Shown here piece by piece: positions 34,778 through 44,176 of a stretch of DNA of 64,000 nt. Below the pieces are notes generated by a model. The model did not search any database and had not been told where the DNA came from. It saw only the letters and a list, made by a program, of their open reading frames with translations. Location: the NCBI RefSeq assembly GCF_900186615.1, contig NZ_LT896588.1, positions 3,593,119 through 3,657,118 of the forward strand. Reading direction: 5' to 3'. The translations under genes were made by a program, and so were the position numbers. The first letter of the stretch is position 1. The number at the start of each line of letters is the position of its first letter. The DNA is from Parabacteroides bouchesdurhonensis (GTDB taxonomy: Bacteria; Bacteroidota; Bacteroidia; Bacteroidales; Tannerellaceae).

Positions 34778-35701
34778 TTACTTATTAACACGGAACTTCT
34801 CGCAACCGTCTTTCAGGAAACCTTCTATCTGTTTAGCGGCAGCAATACCAGCATTGATATTGGCTTCAGCAGTTTGTGCACCCATCTTTTTAGGAGTAGA
34901 GAAATAACGACCGACAAACTTGGCAGCAAACTCATCGTTGGCAACAGGCATAATATCTGTTACGTATTTTAGATCCGCACGTTCTTCCATCAGCTTGATT
35001 AACTCAGCCTCGTTAATCACCTCTTTGCGGGCAGTATTAACAAGCACACCACCCTTAGGCATCTTATTTACCAAAGCATAATTGATAGAGTTTTTTGTTT
35101 CTGCAGTAGCGGGGATGTGTAACGAAACAACATCACAAATTGTATAAAGTTCTTCAGCAGAAGTGACTGGCTTCACTCCATCAGCTTCGATTACAGAAGC
35201 CGGGCAGAAGGCATCGAATGCGAAGATTTCCATACCAAAGCCTTTTGCTATACGAGCAACATTACGTCCTACATTTCCATAAGCATGGATTCCCAGTTTT
35301 TTCCCTTTTAACTCTGTACCGGAAGTACCATTGTAAAAGTTACGGACAGCCATTACCATCATTCCAAAAGCTAACTCGGCAACGGCATTGGAGTTCTGTC
35401 CCGGTGTATTCATCACACAAACATTATGAGCAGAGGCAGCAGCCAAATCTACATTATCATAACCGGCTCCGGCACGAACGACAATCTTCAAATTCTTTGC
35501 GGTATCTAATACTTCCGCATCGATAATATCACTACGGATAATGATTGCGTCTACATCCTTAACAGCTTCCAGCAATTTTGCCTTTTCGCCATACTTTTCA
35601 AGCAGGATTAATTCATCTCCTGCTCCTTCTACTACTTCACGGATACCTTTTACAGCTATCGCTGCAAAAGGTTTATCTGTTGCTACTAATATCTTTGCCA
35701 T
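34778..35701 (-). CDS. serA: D-3-phosphoglycerate dehydrogenase (short form)
   Basis: First step of serine synthesis: oxidises 3-phosphoglycerate to 3-phosphohydroxypyruvate with NAD. Start at 35701 (MAKILVATDKPF); an upstream in-frame ATG is not used because it would overlap serC. Substrate- and NAD-binding domains are seen (VRAGAGYDNVDL, then the GIHAYGNVGRNVA Rossmann motif, near residue 140), with the catalytic Arg/Glu/His region later in the protein. There is no C-terminal ACT domain, so feedback by serine through that domain is absent. 307 residues. Confidence 0.93.
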   Translation of the reverse strand: MAKILVATDKPFAAIAVKGIREVVEGAGDELILLEKYGEKAKLLEAVKDVDAIIIRSDIIDAEVLDTAKNLKIVVRAGAGYDNVDLAAASAHNVCVMNTPGQNSNAVAELAFGMMVMAVRNFYNGTSGTELKGKKLGIHAYGNVGRNVARIAKGFGMEIFAFDAFCPASVIEADGVKPVTSAEELYTICDVVSLHIPATAETKNSINYALVNKMPKGGVLVNTARKEVINEAELIKLMEERADLKYVTDIMPVANDEFAAKFVGRYFSTPKKMGAQTAEANINAGIAAAKQIEGFLKDGCEKFRVNK

Positions 35702-35702
35702 A

Positions 35703-36770
35703 TTAATGCTGTTTTTCAAAATCTTTCATACAAGCCACCAATGCTTCTACACTACTCTTAGGCATTGCATTATACAGAGAAGCACGGAAACCACCTACAG
35801 AACGATGTCCCTTGATACCAACCATACCGGCAGCAGAAGCAAACTTGCTGAATTCATCTTCCAGTTCTTTATATTCGTCATTCATAACAAAACATACGTT
35901 CATAATAGAACGATCTTCTGATGCAACTGTGCCTTTGAATAATTTGTTACGGTCAATCTCATCATACAGAATAGCAGCATTTTCCATGTCTTTCTTTTCC
36001 ATTGCAGCTACACCGCCTTGCTCCTTATACCATTTCAATGTCTGCAGTGCAGCGTAGATAGGCAATACAGGAGGTGTATTAAACATAGAATCTTTTTCAA
36101 TATGTGTTTTATAGTTCAACATTGTTGGAATCGGACGATCTACGTGTCCCAATGCGTCTGTACGTACGATAGCCAATGTAACTCCGGCAGGAGCAAGATT
36201 TTTCTGTGCACCCGCGTAGATAATATCATATTTAGATACATCAATAGGACGAGAAAAAATATCGGAAGACATATCAGCAACTAAACGCTGTTTTACATTC
36301 GGATCTTTACGCATTTCCGTACCATAGATAGTATTATTGGTCGTGATATGGAAATAATCAGAATCATCCGCAATAGTATAATTCTTAGGAATATATGTAT
36401 AGTTCTTGTCTTTAGAAGAGGCAACAACTTCTACTTCGCCAAACAGTTTAGCTTCCTTTATCGCTTTTGAAGACCATGTACCAGTATCCAAATAAGAAGC
36501 CTTTTTATTCAAAAGGTTGTAAGGCACCATACAGAACTGCATGCTTGCACCACCTCCCAGAAACACGACCTCATATCCGGCAGGAACATCCAGTAACTCT
36601 TTAATTAATGCACGCGCTTCGTCGTTTACGGCTATAAATTCTTTACTTCTATGAGAAATTTCAAGAAGAGATAATCCCATACCCGCAAAATTTTCTACCG
36701 CAGCAGCTGTATTTTTAATTGTATACTCGCTCAAGATAGAAGGACCTGCATAAAAATTGTGCTTCTTCAT
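35703..36770 (-). CDS. serC: Phosphoserine aminotransferase
   Basis: Second step of serine synthesis: transaminates phosphohydroxypyruvate with glutamate. PLP fold-type I enzyme, 355 residues. The N-terminal [12 protein letters not shown] and the PLP-Lys in [12 protein letters not shown] (about residue 190) are conserved. It ends one base before the serA start, so translation is coupled. Confidence 0.96.
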   Translation of the reverse strand: MKKHNFYAGPSILSEYTIKNTAAAVENFAGMGLSLLEISHRSKEFIAVNDEARALIKELLDVPAGYEVVFLGGGASMQFCMVPYNLLNKKASYLDTGTWSSKAIKEAKLFGEVEVVASSKDKNYTYIPKNYTIADDSDYFHITTNNTIYGTEMRKDPNVKQRLVADMSSDIFSRPIDVSKYDIIYAGAQKNLAPAGVTLAIVRTDALGHVDRPIPTMLNYKTHIEKDSMFNTPPVLPIYAALQTLKWYKEQGGVAAMEKKDMENAAILYDEIDRNKLFKGTVASEDRSIMNVCFVMNDEYKELEDEFSKFASAAGMVGIKGHRSVGGFRASLYNAMPKSSVEALVACMKDFEKQH

Positions 36771-36903
36771 ACCAATGTTATTTTAGAATATTATTAATTT
36801 AAGTAACTTGTTTTCAAAAAAACAGGCGGCTAATGTAAGAATTTTTTCTTATTCACCGACATTTTTATATTGATTTTTCAGTTTTCAACATCAATTGTCT
36901 GTT

Positions 36904-38175
36904 TTAATAGCGATCGCCCCAAAGATGCTTCATTTGTTCAATTAGTTTATGTTCAGCCGGATTCTCCTGCCCTACCCAGAAATGCTCATTTAACACTTCC
37001 TTAGGAAGGTATTCCTGCTTGACAAAATGATTTTCGTAATCATGTGCATATTTATATTCCTTTCCATAATTCAGTTCGGACATTAATTTAGTAGGAGCAT
37101 TCCTCAAATGTAAAGGGACAGGCAAATTTCCTGTACGTTCGACCAATTCCAACGCTTTACCAATCGCCAAATAAGACGAATTGCTTTTAGGACTACATGC
37201 CAGATAAACCGTTGTCTCTGCCAAAAGAATACGTCCTTCAGGCCAACCAATTTTTTTCAGTGCATCAAAACAGGAATTTGCCAACAATAAAGCATTCGGA
37301 TTAGCTAAACCTATATCTTCCGAAGCAGAGATAACTAAACGACGAGCTATAAATTCCGGATCTTCCCCACCAGCTACCATACGGGCAAGCCAATAAATTG
37401 CAGCATCCGGATCACTTCCCCGAATAGACTTAATAAAAGCCGATATGATATCATAATGCATCTCCCCTCCTTTATCATACGCGGCTGGATTCTCTTGTAA
37501 ACGCTCTACGACTTTGGCGTCCGTTATTTCTATTTCTTCACTTTCTTCAGCGGCAACAACCAGCTCCAATATATTAAGCAACTTACGTGCATCTCCTCCG
37601 GAATAACGCAAGATAGCATCTGTTTCAATAAGTTTTATCTTCTTTTCCTTCAACACTACATCCTCTGTTATTGCTTTATTTAATAATGTCAAAAGATCTT
37701 CCTTTTCTAACGTTTTCAATACATAGACCTGACAACGTGAAAGTAGAGGACGAATTACTTCAAATGAAGGATTTTCTGTTGTAGCCCCAATCAAAGTAAC
37801 CATTCCCGTTTCAACAGCATTCAACAATGAATCTTGTTGAGATTTACTAAAACGATGTATTTCATCAATAAATAATATTGGCGATACAGTATTGAAAAAA
37901 CGATTGCTTTTCGCCTTTTCAATTACCTCACGTACATCTTTCACCCCCGAACTAATAGCACTAAGCGTATAAAACGGAGCCTCCAGCTTATTGGCAATAA
38001 TCTGAGAAAGGGTTGTCTTTCCCACTCCCGGAGGTCCCCATAGGATAAATGATGGTACACGCCCCGCGTCAATCATCTTTCTCAACACAGCTCCTTGACC
38101 AACTAAATGCTTCTGGCCAATATAATCGTCTAATGTTTTTGGACGTAATCTCTCTGCTAACGGTTGATTCATCAT
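36904..38175 (-). CDS. rarA: Replication-associated recombination protein A
   Basis: A AAA+ ATPase (MgsA/RarA) related to clamp-loader subunits that helps rescue stalled replication forks. Walker A GPPGVGKTT at about residues 47-55, Walker [13 protein letters not shown] and the arginine-finger region are visible. The C-terminal tetramerization part (MRGSDPDAA-type block, then WPEGRILLAETTVYLA) is complete. 423 residues. Confidence 0.95.
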   Translation of the reverse strand: MMNQPLAERLRPKTLDDYIGQKHLVGQGAVLRKMIDAGRVPSFILWGPPGVGKTTLSQIIANKLEAPFYTLSAISSGVKDVREVIEKAKSNRFFNTVSPILFIDEIHRFSKSQQDSLLNAVETGMVTLIGATTENPSFEVIRPLLSRCQVYVLKTLEKEDLLTLLNKAITEDVVLKEKKIKLIETDAILRYSGGDARKLLNILELVVAAEESEEIEITDAKVVERLQENPAAYDKGGEMHYDIISAFIKSIRGSDPDAAIYWLARMVAGGEDPEFIARRLVISASEDIGLANPNALLLANSCFDALKKIGWPEGRILLAETTVYLACSPKSNSSYLAIGKALELVERTGNLPVPLHLRNAPTKLMSELNYGKEYKYAHDYENHFVKQEYLPKEVLNEHFWVGQENPAEHKLIEQMKHLWGDRY

Positions 38176-38218
38176 GTTGACAAAAGTCGGATATTTTATT
38201 TACTTTTCAAAGAAGAGT

Positions 38219-38752
38219 TTAATGTTCTTTTGGCTTACGATCAAAAAAAGGATTCTTGGAAGAAGAACTTACAGGAATTGCCATAACACATTTACACTCC
38301 CCTAGCATTCCTAAACGCTGGGCTGCCATACCTGCACTAAACATAACGCGAGAGTCTACTCGTAAATCAGCAGCCATTGAACAAGCTGAGCCAATAGCTA
38401 TTCCCAAATCAACAGAGTTAATTGCACATGGAACTAGCTCAGGCTTTTCATTACAAGTAGGAAAACCACAATGCGCACAATTCAAGCCTTGCACTTTCTG
38501 CATCGTTCCGATAATAAGAACAGCCTCAGCACATAATATATTATCAGCATCACGTAACAGAAATTTCATGCCTGTTTCAGCCGACAATTGTATCATTTCT
38601 GTTGATAACTTATGTATATCTTCACCCGTAACGACAGCCATCTCAATAATATCTACGCCTTTACCTTTCGGAGCTGTACGTGCGGCAGTCATCATTCGAT
38701 ATGCAGCCTGCAGTACCAGCTCATGTCTAATTTCTCTTTCGTTTCGTATCAT
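38219..38752 (-). CDS. DUF2148-type ferredoxin-domain protein
   Basis: A 177-residue cytosolic Fe-S protein with the cysteine pattern of DUF2148 (LNCAHCGFPTCNEK at about residues 93-106, then two more Cys groups, SACSMAADL and GECKCVMAIP). The function is not established; the family is common in anaerobes and is thought to carry an Fe-S cluster. It lies 43 bases before the KamA-like gene's stop, so it may be its partner. Confidence 0.75.
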   Translation of the reverse strand: MIRNEREIRHELVLQAAYRMMTAARTAPKGKGVDIIEMAVVTGEDIHKLSTEMIQLSAETGMKFLLRDADNILCAEAVLIIGTMQKVQGLNCAHCGFPTCNEKPELVPCAINSVDLGIAIGSACSMAADLRVDSRVMFSAGMAAQRLGMLGECKCVMAIPVSSSSKNPFFDRKPKEH

Positions 38753-38795
38753 TTTCTATTAAATTAATTCTTTAAACTAGGGATAAGATAAACTT

Positions 38796-40922
38796 TTAAT
38801 GACTATTGTACAACTCCAAATTTGTCATATTGTCTGTTATCTCAAATGGATATGAAGGGTACTCATAAATGCTAAAACGAGGTTCGGTTATACCTTCTGA
38901 ATAACTCCATATAGAACGATATTCTTTTATATTTTCTCCCATTTCCTCTAATTGACGCAAATAGGCAGCGATAGATTTATTTTCTTTGATATACACACTC
39001 CCCATTTTATTAATGATAGGGCTATGCCGGCGACTCGCATCATGCTCAAACCGAAGAATACGTTTACCATCTTCTGTTAAGCCAACTGTTGTAAAAGTCA
39101 TACTTTTTCCTATAGCCGGAAGGTTTAAAACACTACGATCCGTAGCAGCAAACAATAGATTATTTTCCTTTAGAAAACCTATTAATTTTTTACCAAACAG
39201 ACCTTGGCTTCGAATAATAGAATGAAGTTCATTCCGTTTATTCTCAGGAATAACTCCAAATATTTTCTCTTCATATTGCTCTTGCAAAGAACGACTGTTC
39301 GGAGTAAATACCGCATAATTTTCATGAAATCCTTTCACAGAGAAAGTATAGTAACAAACAACACCAAGTGAATTTAATGTTCGGCGTAATTTTGCTGTAT
39401 GTCCTCGCCTAGATGCAGAAACAGTAAACACCAGCTGATTTGTTATTGTCCACCCTGCCGATTGAATAGCTTCAATTGCCATCTTTGCTTCTGAAGTAAT
39501 TTCCAAAGGAGATTGAAAATGCGTCTGGACATAAAATTGCGTAATACCTATTGTCGATGCTTTTTCCTTAAACTCTTTCAATATTCTTACTAAATCGTCA
39601 GTAATACGTAAAGGCAGATATGCTAAAAGACGAGATCCTAATCGAACTCTTTGTAGTTCGGCATATTTTTTTCCATCCGGACGATTTTCATTTGCTTTAC
39701 GTTTACGAATAGCCATACGATAAACAGCATCCAATATTTTCTGTAAAGTCGCATTCTGGCTCATGAAAGCATCGCCTCCCGTTATCAATATATCACGGAG
39801 CTGAGCATCTTCTTCAAAATATCGCATCAAACGACGTAATTTCTGATCCCAAGTTTCTTTTGGTTTCAATGATTCAAAATCAAAACTCAAATGCTTACTC
39901 TGAAAATCATACATACGTTGACAAGATGCACAAAGTCCACCACAAGCACGTCCCATCGAATCCGGTATTAATATAGCCACTTCCGGATAACGACGATGAA
40001 TATTATGGCCTTCTGGCAAAATCCAACCCGCAGCATTCGGTTCTCCCGCTACTACGACATCTTCCTTTTCCCAAGCCTTTATCTCGCCATATGTATCAAC
40101 TAATTCTTCTGAATAGAGAACATATGAACGAATAGTTTTATCATCATATCCATCTTTACTGGTGTTAAGTAATGAAAGATAATATGGAGTTACAAAAAAA
40201 GGCATTCCTTTCTTTTTCGCTCTGTATAAAAGTTGCATTGTTTCTTCTGAAAGAGAATATCCTAAGAAAAAATTTAGTTCCGTGGGACTTTTTATTGCCA
40301 TTGCCAAATGAAAACGAGCAATATTCCACCATTCAGATACCTGTTTATATTTTTCTTCATAAGTCATTTCCTCTGGAAATTGATATTTTGAAGAAGAAGA
40401 ATGATAACGTTCTATTTTCCGGATAAGACAACCTATAATACGTTCTTTATTTGCATTTCGTATAGCGAGAATATCCTCATCTAAACCAGTAGGCCAACGA
40501 TTCATTTGTCTTTTAACTAATGAACGCTCTGGCAAAACTAATTCCGGACGTATTAATAATTCAAACTGATGGAGAAGGTCTATAAATAGGTCTACAGAAA
40601 CATTTTTGGTTAGTGTCCCTCTAAGAAAGTGCCATAAATAAGAGATTGTAAAAACAGACAATTTTTCACCCGTAGACAATTCATCAATAGAAGTGTTATC
40701 GTAATCAATTAAAAGAAGAATCCGTCTGATCATTTTTTGTTGTAAATCTTTGCTGCCATCATCTATCACATTTGTAAAAGAAGAAACATAAGAATACAAA
40801 GCTTCCTTAAAAGATTCCACATTATCATTCTTTTCGGCCAGATTAAACAACCATGGAAAATTTACAATGAATTTTTTTCTTAATTTAAAAATATCAGATG
40901 TATCAGATTCTCTTTTTACCAT
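38796..40922 (-). CDS. KamA-like radical SAM protein (lysine 2,3-aminomutase family)
   Basis: A 708-residue radical-SAM enzyme. The [4Fe-4S]-binding Cys motif is C327-x3-C331-x2-C334 (CGGLCASC), followed by ILITGGDAF, as in lysine 2,3-aminomutase. It is about 300 residues longer at the N-terminus than ordinary aminomutases (about 410), which may be a second domain. The substrate is unknown, and lysine itself is not certain because this long Bacteroidetes form has not to my knowledge been assayed. Own promoter upstream. Confidence 0.8.
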   Translation of the reverse strand: MVKRESDTSDIFKLRKKFIVNFPWLFNLAEKNDNVESFKEALYSYVSSFTNVIDDGSKDLQQKMIRRILLLIDYDNTSIDELSTGEKLSVFTISYLWHFLRGTLTKNVSVDLFIDLLHQFELLIRPELVLPERSLVKRQMNRWPTGLDEDILAIRNANKERIIGCLIRKIERYHSSSSKYQFPEEMTYEEKYKQVSEWWNIARFHLAMAIKSPTELNFFLGYSLSEETMQLLYRAKKKGMPFFVTPYYLSLLNTSKDGYDDKTIRSYVLYSEELVDTYGEIKAWEKEDVVVAGEPNAAGWILPEGHNIHRRYPEVAILIPDSMGRACGGLCASCQRMYDFQSKHLSFDFESLKPKETWDQKLRRLMRYFEEDAQLRDILITGGDAFMSQNATLQKILDAVYRMAIRKRKANENRPDGKKYAELQRVRLGSRLLAYLPLRITDDLVRILKEFKEKASTIGITQFYVQTHFQSPLEITSEAKMAIEAIQSAGWTITNQLVFTVSASRRGHTAKLRRTLNSLGVVCYYTFSVKGFHENYAVFTPNSRSLQEQYEEKIFGVIPENKRNELHSIIRSQGLFGKKLIGFLKENNLLFAATDRSVLNLPAIGKSMTFTTVGLTEDGKRILRFEHDASRRHSPIINKMGSVYIKENKSIAAYLRQLEEMGENIKEYRSIWSYSEGITEPRFSIYEYPSYPFEITDNMTNLELYNSH

Positions 40923-40982
40923 ACGCTAATTATTTTTTGTTGATTAGAATTATTGAGTAATGCGCAAAGAAACGTTTATCTA

Positions 40983-40990
40983 CAAATATA
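40983..40990 (-). promoter_or_regulatory. -7 box of the KamA-like gene
   Basis: Minus-strand TATATTTG, matching the consensus, about 60 bases upstream of the ATG at 40922. Confidence 0.4.
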
Positions 40991-41062
40991 GTAAATATAT
41001 TGTCAAAACAGAACTCAGAAAATTCTAAAACATCTTAATTAGCTATTATATACAAACAAAAT

Positions 41063-41106
41063 GTCAGAAGAACGCAGGATTTCTTTAAAACCTGCGTTCT
41101 TCTGAC
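41063..41106 (-). terminator. Terminator of the sensor-kinase operon
   Basis: A perfect 16-base stem (GTCAGAAGAACGCAGG with its complement at 41091-41106) with an A/T-rich loop, 14 bases past the stop of the hybrid kinase. A T-rich stretch follows leftward (ATTTTGTTTGT). Confidence 0.85.
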
Positions 41107-41119
41107 TACAATACCTTTT

Positions 41120-44100
41120 CTACCATTCAATAGAAGGACAATATTTACTTATTGTTGTTTTAAATATTTTCAAGTTAATAGGTTTCGTTATAAAATCTGA
41201 TGCTCCGGCTTGACGAGCCGCATCCATATCCGAATCAAATACATATGCAGATTGCATAATTACCGGAGTTTCAACATCTAATTTACGAATTTCTTTTAGA
41301 GCCTCTATACCTGTCATTTCCGGCATTTTAATATCTAACATAATCAAGTCCGGATGTTTTTCCTTGAAAAGCTCCAAAGCTTGAACACCTGTTTTAGCAC
41401 GGACCAAAACACAGTATTTTTGCAAAATGGTTTTAAGTAACAAATAATTACTATCCTCATCCTCTGCAATTAAGATAGTAACCCCTTTCGTTGATTCAAT
41501 CGTTTCTGTATTCATATTGTATTTTTTATGTATTTCGTTCAATTTTACTGGCATAAGACTTGTGTCTTCTTTTGAGGCAGCAATATAAGGAATTTTTACG
41601 GTAAAACAGCTACCTACTCCTTCTTTTGATTGAACATCTATGACACCGTTCATCCGGTCCACTATCATTTTACAAATAGAAAGTCCTAATCCAGCCCCTT
41701 GTGTAAAATCATCCTTTTTGAAAAAACGTTCGAATACTTTCTGCAAATCTTGTTCAGGAATACCACGACCAGTATCTTCCACAAAGAAACGAAGATAATT
41801 ATCCGGTTCCTTCGTATAACCAAAAGTTACAGTTCCGCGTTCTGTAAACTTAACTGCATTATTAATTAAATTAGTTATTACTTGATTTAGCCTTAATTTG
41901 TCTGTGATAATATAAATCGTTTGCTCCGGTATTTTTTCTATTAATTTCAAACGATCCGGAATGATAACTTGCTGCGTTGTAGCAATTTGATTTATTAATT
42001 CATTTACATCACAAATTTCTTCTTTAAATGACATTGTACCACTCTCTATCTGAGCTAAATCAAGAATATCACTAATAAGAGCAAGAAGTAATCCACAGTT
42101 ATTCTGAATTGTTTCAATAAAAAGTTTTCTTTCTTCTATAGCAAATTCATCTTCAGAAATCAACACATTTGAAAAACCTACAATTGCATTCAGTGGAGTA
42201 CGAATTTCATGACTCATATTTGCTAGGAAAGCACTCTTTAGTTTATCTGACATATGAGCTTTATTACGGGCTTGTACTAATGCTTTTTGTGTCTCTTTAA
42301 ATTTCTGGATATTAACACAAATGCCATATACAAAAAGTTCTTTATTTCGATATGATGGTACCACACGGTTATTAAAACGGCATTCCCACCATTGGTATCC
42401 TTTTCCATTAAAATCTATACGTATTTGAACTGTACGTTTTTCATTTTCATTATGTAATAATATATTACCCACTTCCTGTAACATACCAATCTCATCAGGG
42501 TGAACCATTGTATGAAATTGATCAATCGGTATACTATGCGAACCGTCATCAAATATATTGTAATGAACAAAAAACGAAGAATTTGTAATAATTTTTTTGT
42601 TCGCTTCATCATAACGCCAATAATATACATCTCCTGCTCCCATAGATAAAGCAAGAAATTCCTTTTGTGTGAACTCTTCCGTTATATCATGAAAAGTAAT
42701 AACAGCTCCATATAATTGATGATTCTGATAAATGGCAGATAATACCCCGACTACCGGGAAATTATATTGATTTTCTATTGACAACATCTGACTGGTTTGC
42801 TCCAAATAAATTTGCCGATCTTCATTAAATACAGAAGTCAATAAAGTTTTTAAATAATGATCTTTGCCAGGAACAAAAATATCTATTAACGAAAAAATAT
42901 TTCTTCCTATATAGCTACTTCCATTTCCTTCTAATCCCAGCCAATGTAAAGCAGCCTGATTAATTGCAAATATATTCATCTCCAAATCCACAGAAATAAC
43001 ACCCTCACGTATCGAAGACATAATTACTTTCAAATTCTGTCGATGTTCATTCAATTCCTTTTGAGACTGACGTTTTTGCTTTTTTTCTTTCAGATATAAA
43101 CCTATCAATAAAAAAGCAACCCGCATAACGATGAGCAAGAGAACAACTGTCACAATTATTATAGAATCACGATACCTTTCTTCAAAAGGCATATTTATAA
43201 TTTGACTATCAGATGGTAATTGGTCGATAGAAATATTACGTTTTTTCATCTGTTCCCAATCAAATATCGGAACTTGCTTACTAGGAGTTATCGGAAATGC
43301 AGAAGCTGGTTTACCGGACAAAATATCTACTGCTATTTTCGTAGCCATGTAGGTCTGATCATAGGGAGAAATCATATATCCACCCAAATATCCTAGGCCA
43401 AATCCATCATTATTTACCGCAAAAAAAGGAACTTCCGTGTTTCGTGCTCGTCCGGAATAAAAACTATCCCAAACAGGCATTATACGGGGAATGGTATTCA
43501 AAAAAGTGGAGCTCCACATAACAAGCTTGCCTTTTTCCTTATCCATATTATATATCTCCACCTTTTCAAAAACGGAAGAGCTATTTTCTTCGGCTTGCCT
43601 TTTAAAATCCTCAAGTGCCAATTTCCCATATAAGTTGTCTTCTATATCCAACATAATTTTATTAGCTGATGGATATAAAGAATGTATCAAGTCCAAACAT
43701 TTTTTATAATCTGGAGGCGTTATATATCCCGTTACATTTGTACGTCCTTTCAATAAAGAATCACTGTAATAGTTCACGCCACTAAAAACGATTGGAATTT
43801 GATATGTTAACTGATGATCAAGTCCCAAAAGAGAATAAGTAGCCGGATCATCACAAACTAAAATTAAATCAATATTCGGGATTCCACCCAATAAAGACTC
43901 CAATGCCTTCTTTTCTTCTTCGTCTGAAAGATATTCCGAATCCAAATAAAAGGTTTTTATGGAAACTGGTGTATGATATTTCTTAAAACAATCTTTTATT
44001 CCATTATTCAGATCATCTCTCCAAGGACAATCTTTCCGGAATGAATGAATAACTAATATATTATATGGCTCACTTTTTACCTGGTCATTACGGCACGAAA

Positions 44101-44176
44101 CAAAGAGGCTAATACATGTTATTCCAACAAGACTAACCAAAAATAAATATATCGTACGTAATTGTAGTTTACACAT
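41120..44176 (-). CDS. Hybrid sensor histidine kinase with ABC-substrate-binding-like sensor and receiver
   Basis: A 1018-residue membrane kinase. Signal/anchor 8-28, periplasmic sensor domain about 35-330 resembling ABC substrate-binding proteins (ILVIHSFRKDCPWRDD), and a second membrane helix 338-361. PAS-like domains lie at 380-500 and 505-640. The HisKA domain carries phospho-His656 (SHEIRTP), the HATPase at about 755-870 has DTGRGIPEQD and GAGLGLSICK, and the receiver at 899-1015 has phospho-acceptor D948 and K998. No DNA-binding domain, so output needs a partner. The start overlaps the previous gene by 8 bases. Confidence 0.9.
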   Translation of the reverse strand: MCKLQLRTIYLFLVSLVGITCISLFVSCRNDQVKSEPYNILVIHSFRKDCPWRDDLNNGIKDCFKKYHTPVSIKTFYLDSEYLSDEEEKKALESLLGGIPNIDLILVCDDPATYSLLGLDHQLTYQIPIVFSGVNYYSDSLLKGRTNVTGYITPPDYKKCLDLIHSLYPSANKIMLDIEDNLYGKLALEDFKRQAEENSSSVFEKVEIYNMDKEKGKLVMWSSTFLNTIPRIMPVWDSFYSGRARNTEVPFFAVNNDGFGLGYLGGYMISPYDQTYMATKIAVDILSGKPASAFPITPSKQVPIFDWEQMKKRNISIDQLPSDSQIINMPFEERYRDSIIIVTVVLLLIVMRVAFLLIGLYLKEKKQKRQSQKELNEHRQNLKVIMSSIREGVISVDLEMNIFAINQAALHWLGLEGNGSSYIGRNIFSLIDIFVPGKDHYLKTLLTSVFNEDRQIYLEQTSQMLSIENQYNFPVVGVLSAIYQNHQLYGAVITFHDITEEFTQKEFLALSMGAGDVYYWRYDEANKKIITNSSFFVHYNIFDDGSHSIPIDQFHTMVHPDEIGMLQEVGNILLHNENEKRTVQIRIDFNGKGYQWWECRFNNRVVPSYRNKELFVYGICVNIQKFKETQKALVQARNKAHMSDKLKSAFLANMSHEIRTPLNAIVGFSNVLISEDEFAIEERKLFIETIQNNCGLLLALISDILDLAQIESGTMSFKEEICDVNELINQIATTQQVIIPDRLKLIEKIPEQTIYIITDKLRLNQVITNLINNAVKFTERGTVTFGYTKEPDNYLRFFVEDTGRGIPEQDLQKVFERFFKKDDFTQGAGLGLSICKMIVDRMNGVIDVQSKEGVGSCFTVKIPYIAASKEDTSLMPVKLNEIHKKYNMNTETIESTKGVTILIAEDEDSNYLLLKTILQKYCVLVRAKTGVQALELFKEKHPDLIMLDIKMPEMTGIEALKEIRKLDVETPVIMQSAYVFDSDMDAARQAGASDFITKPINLKIFKTTISKYCPSIEW

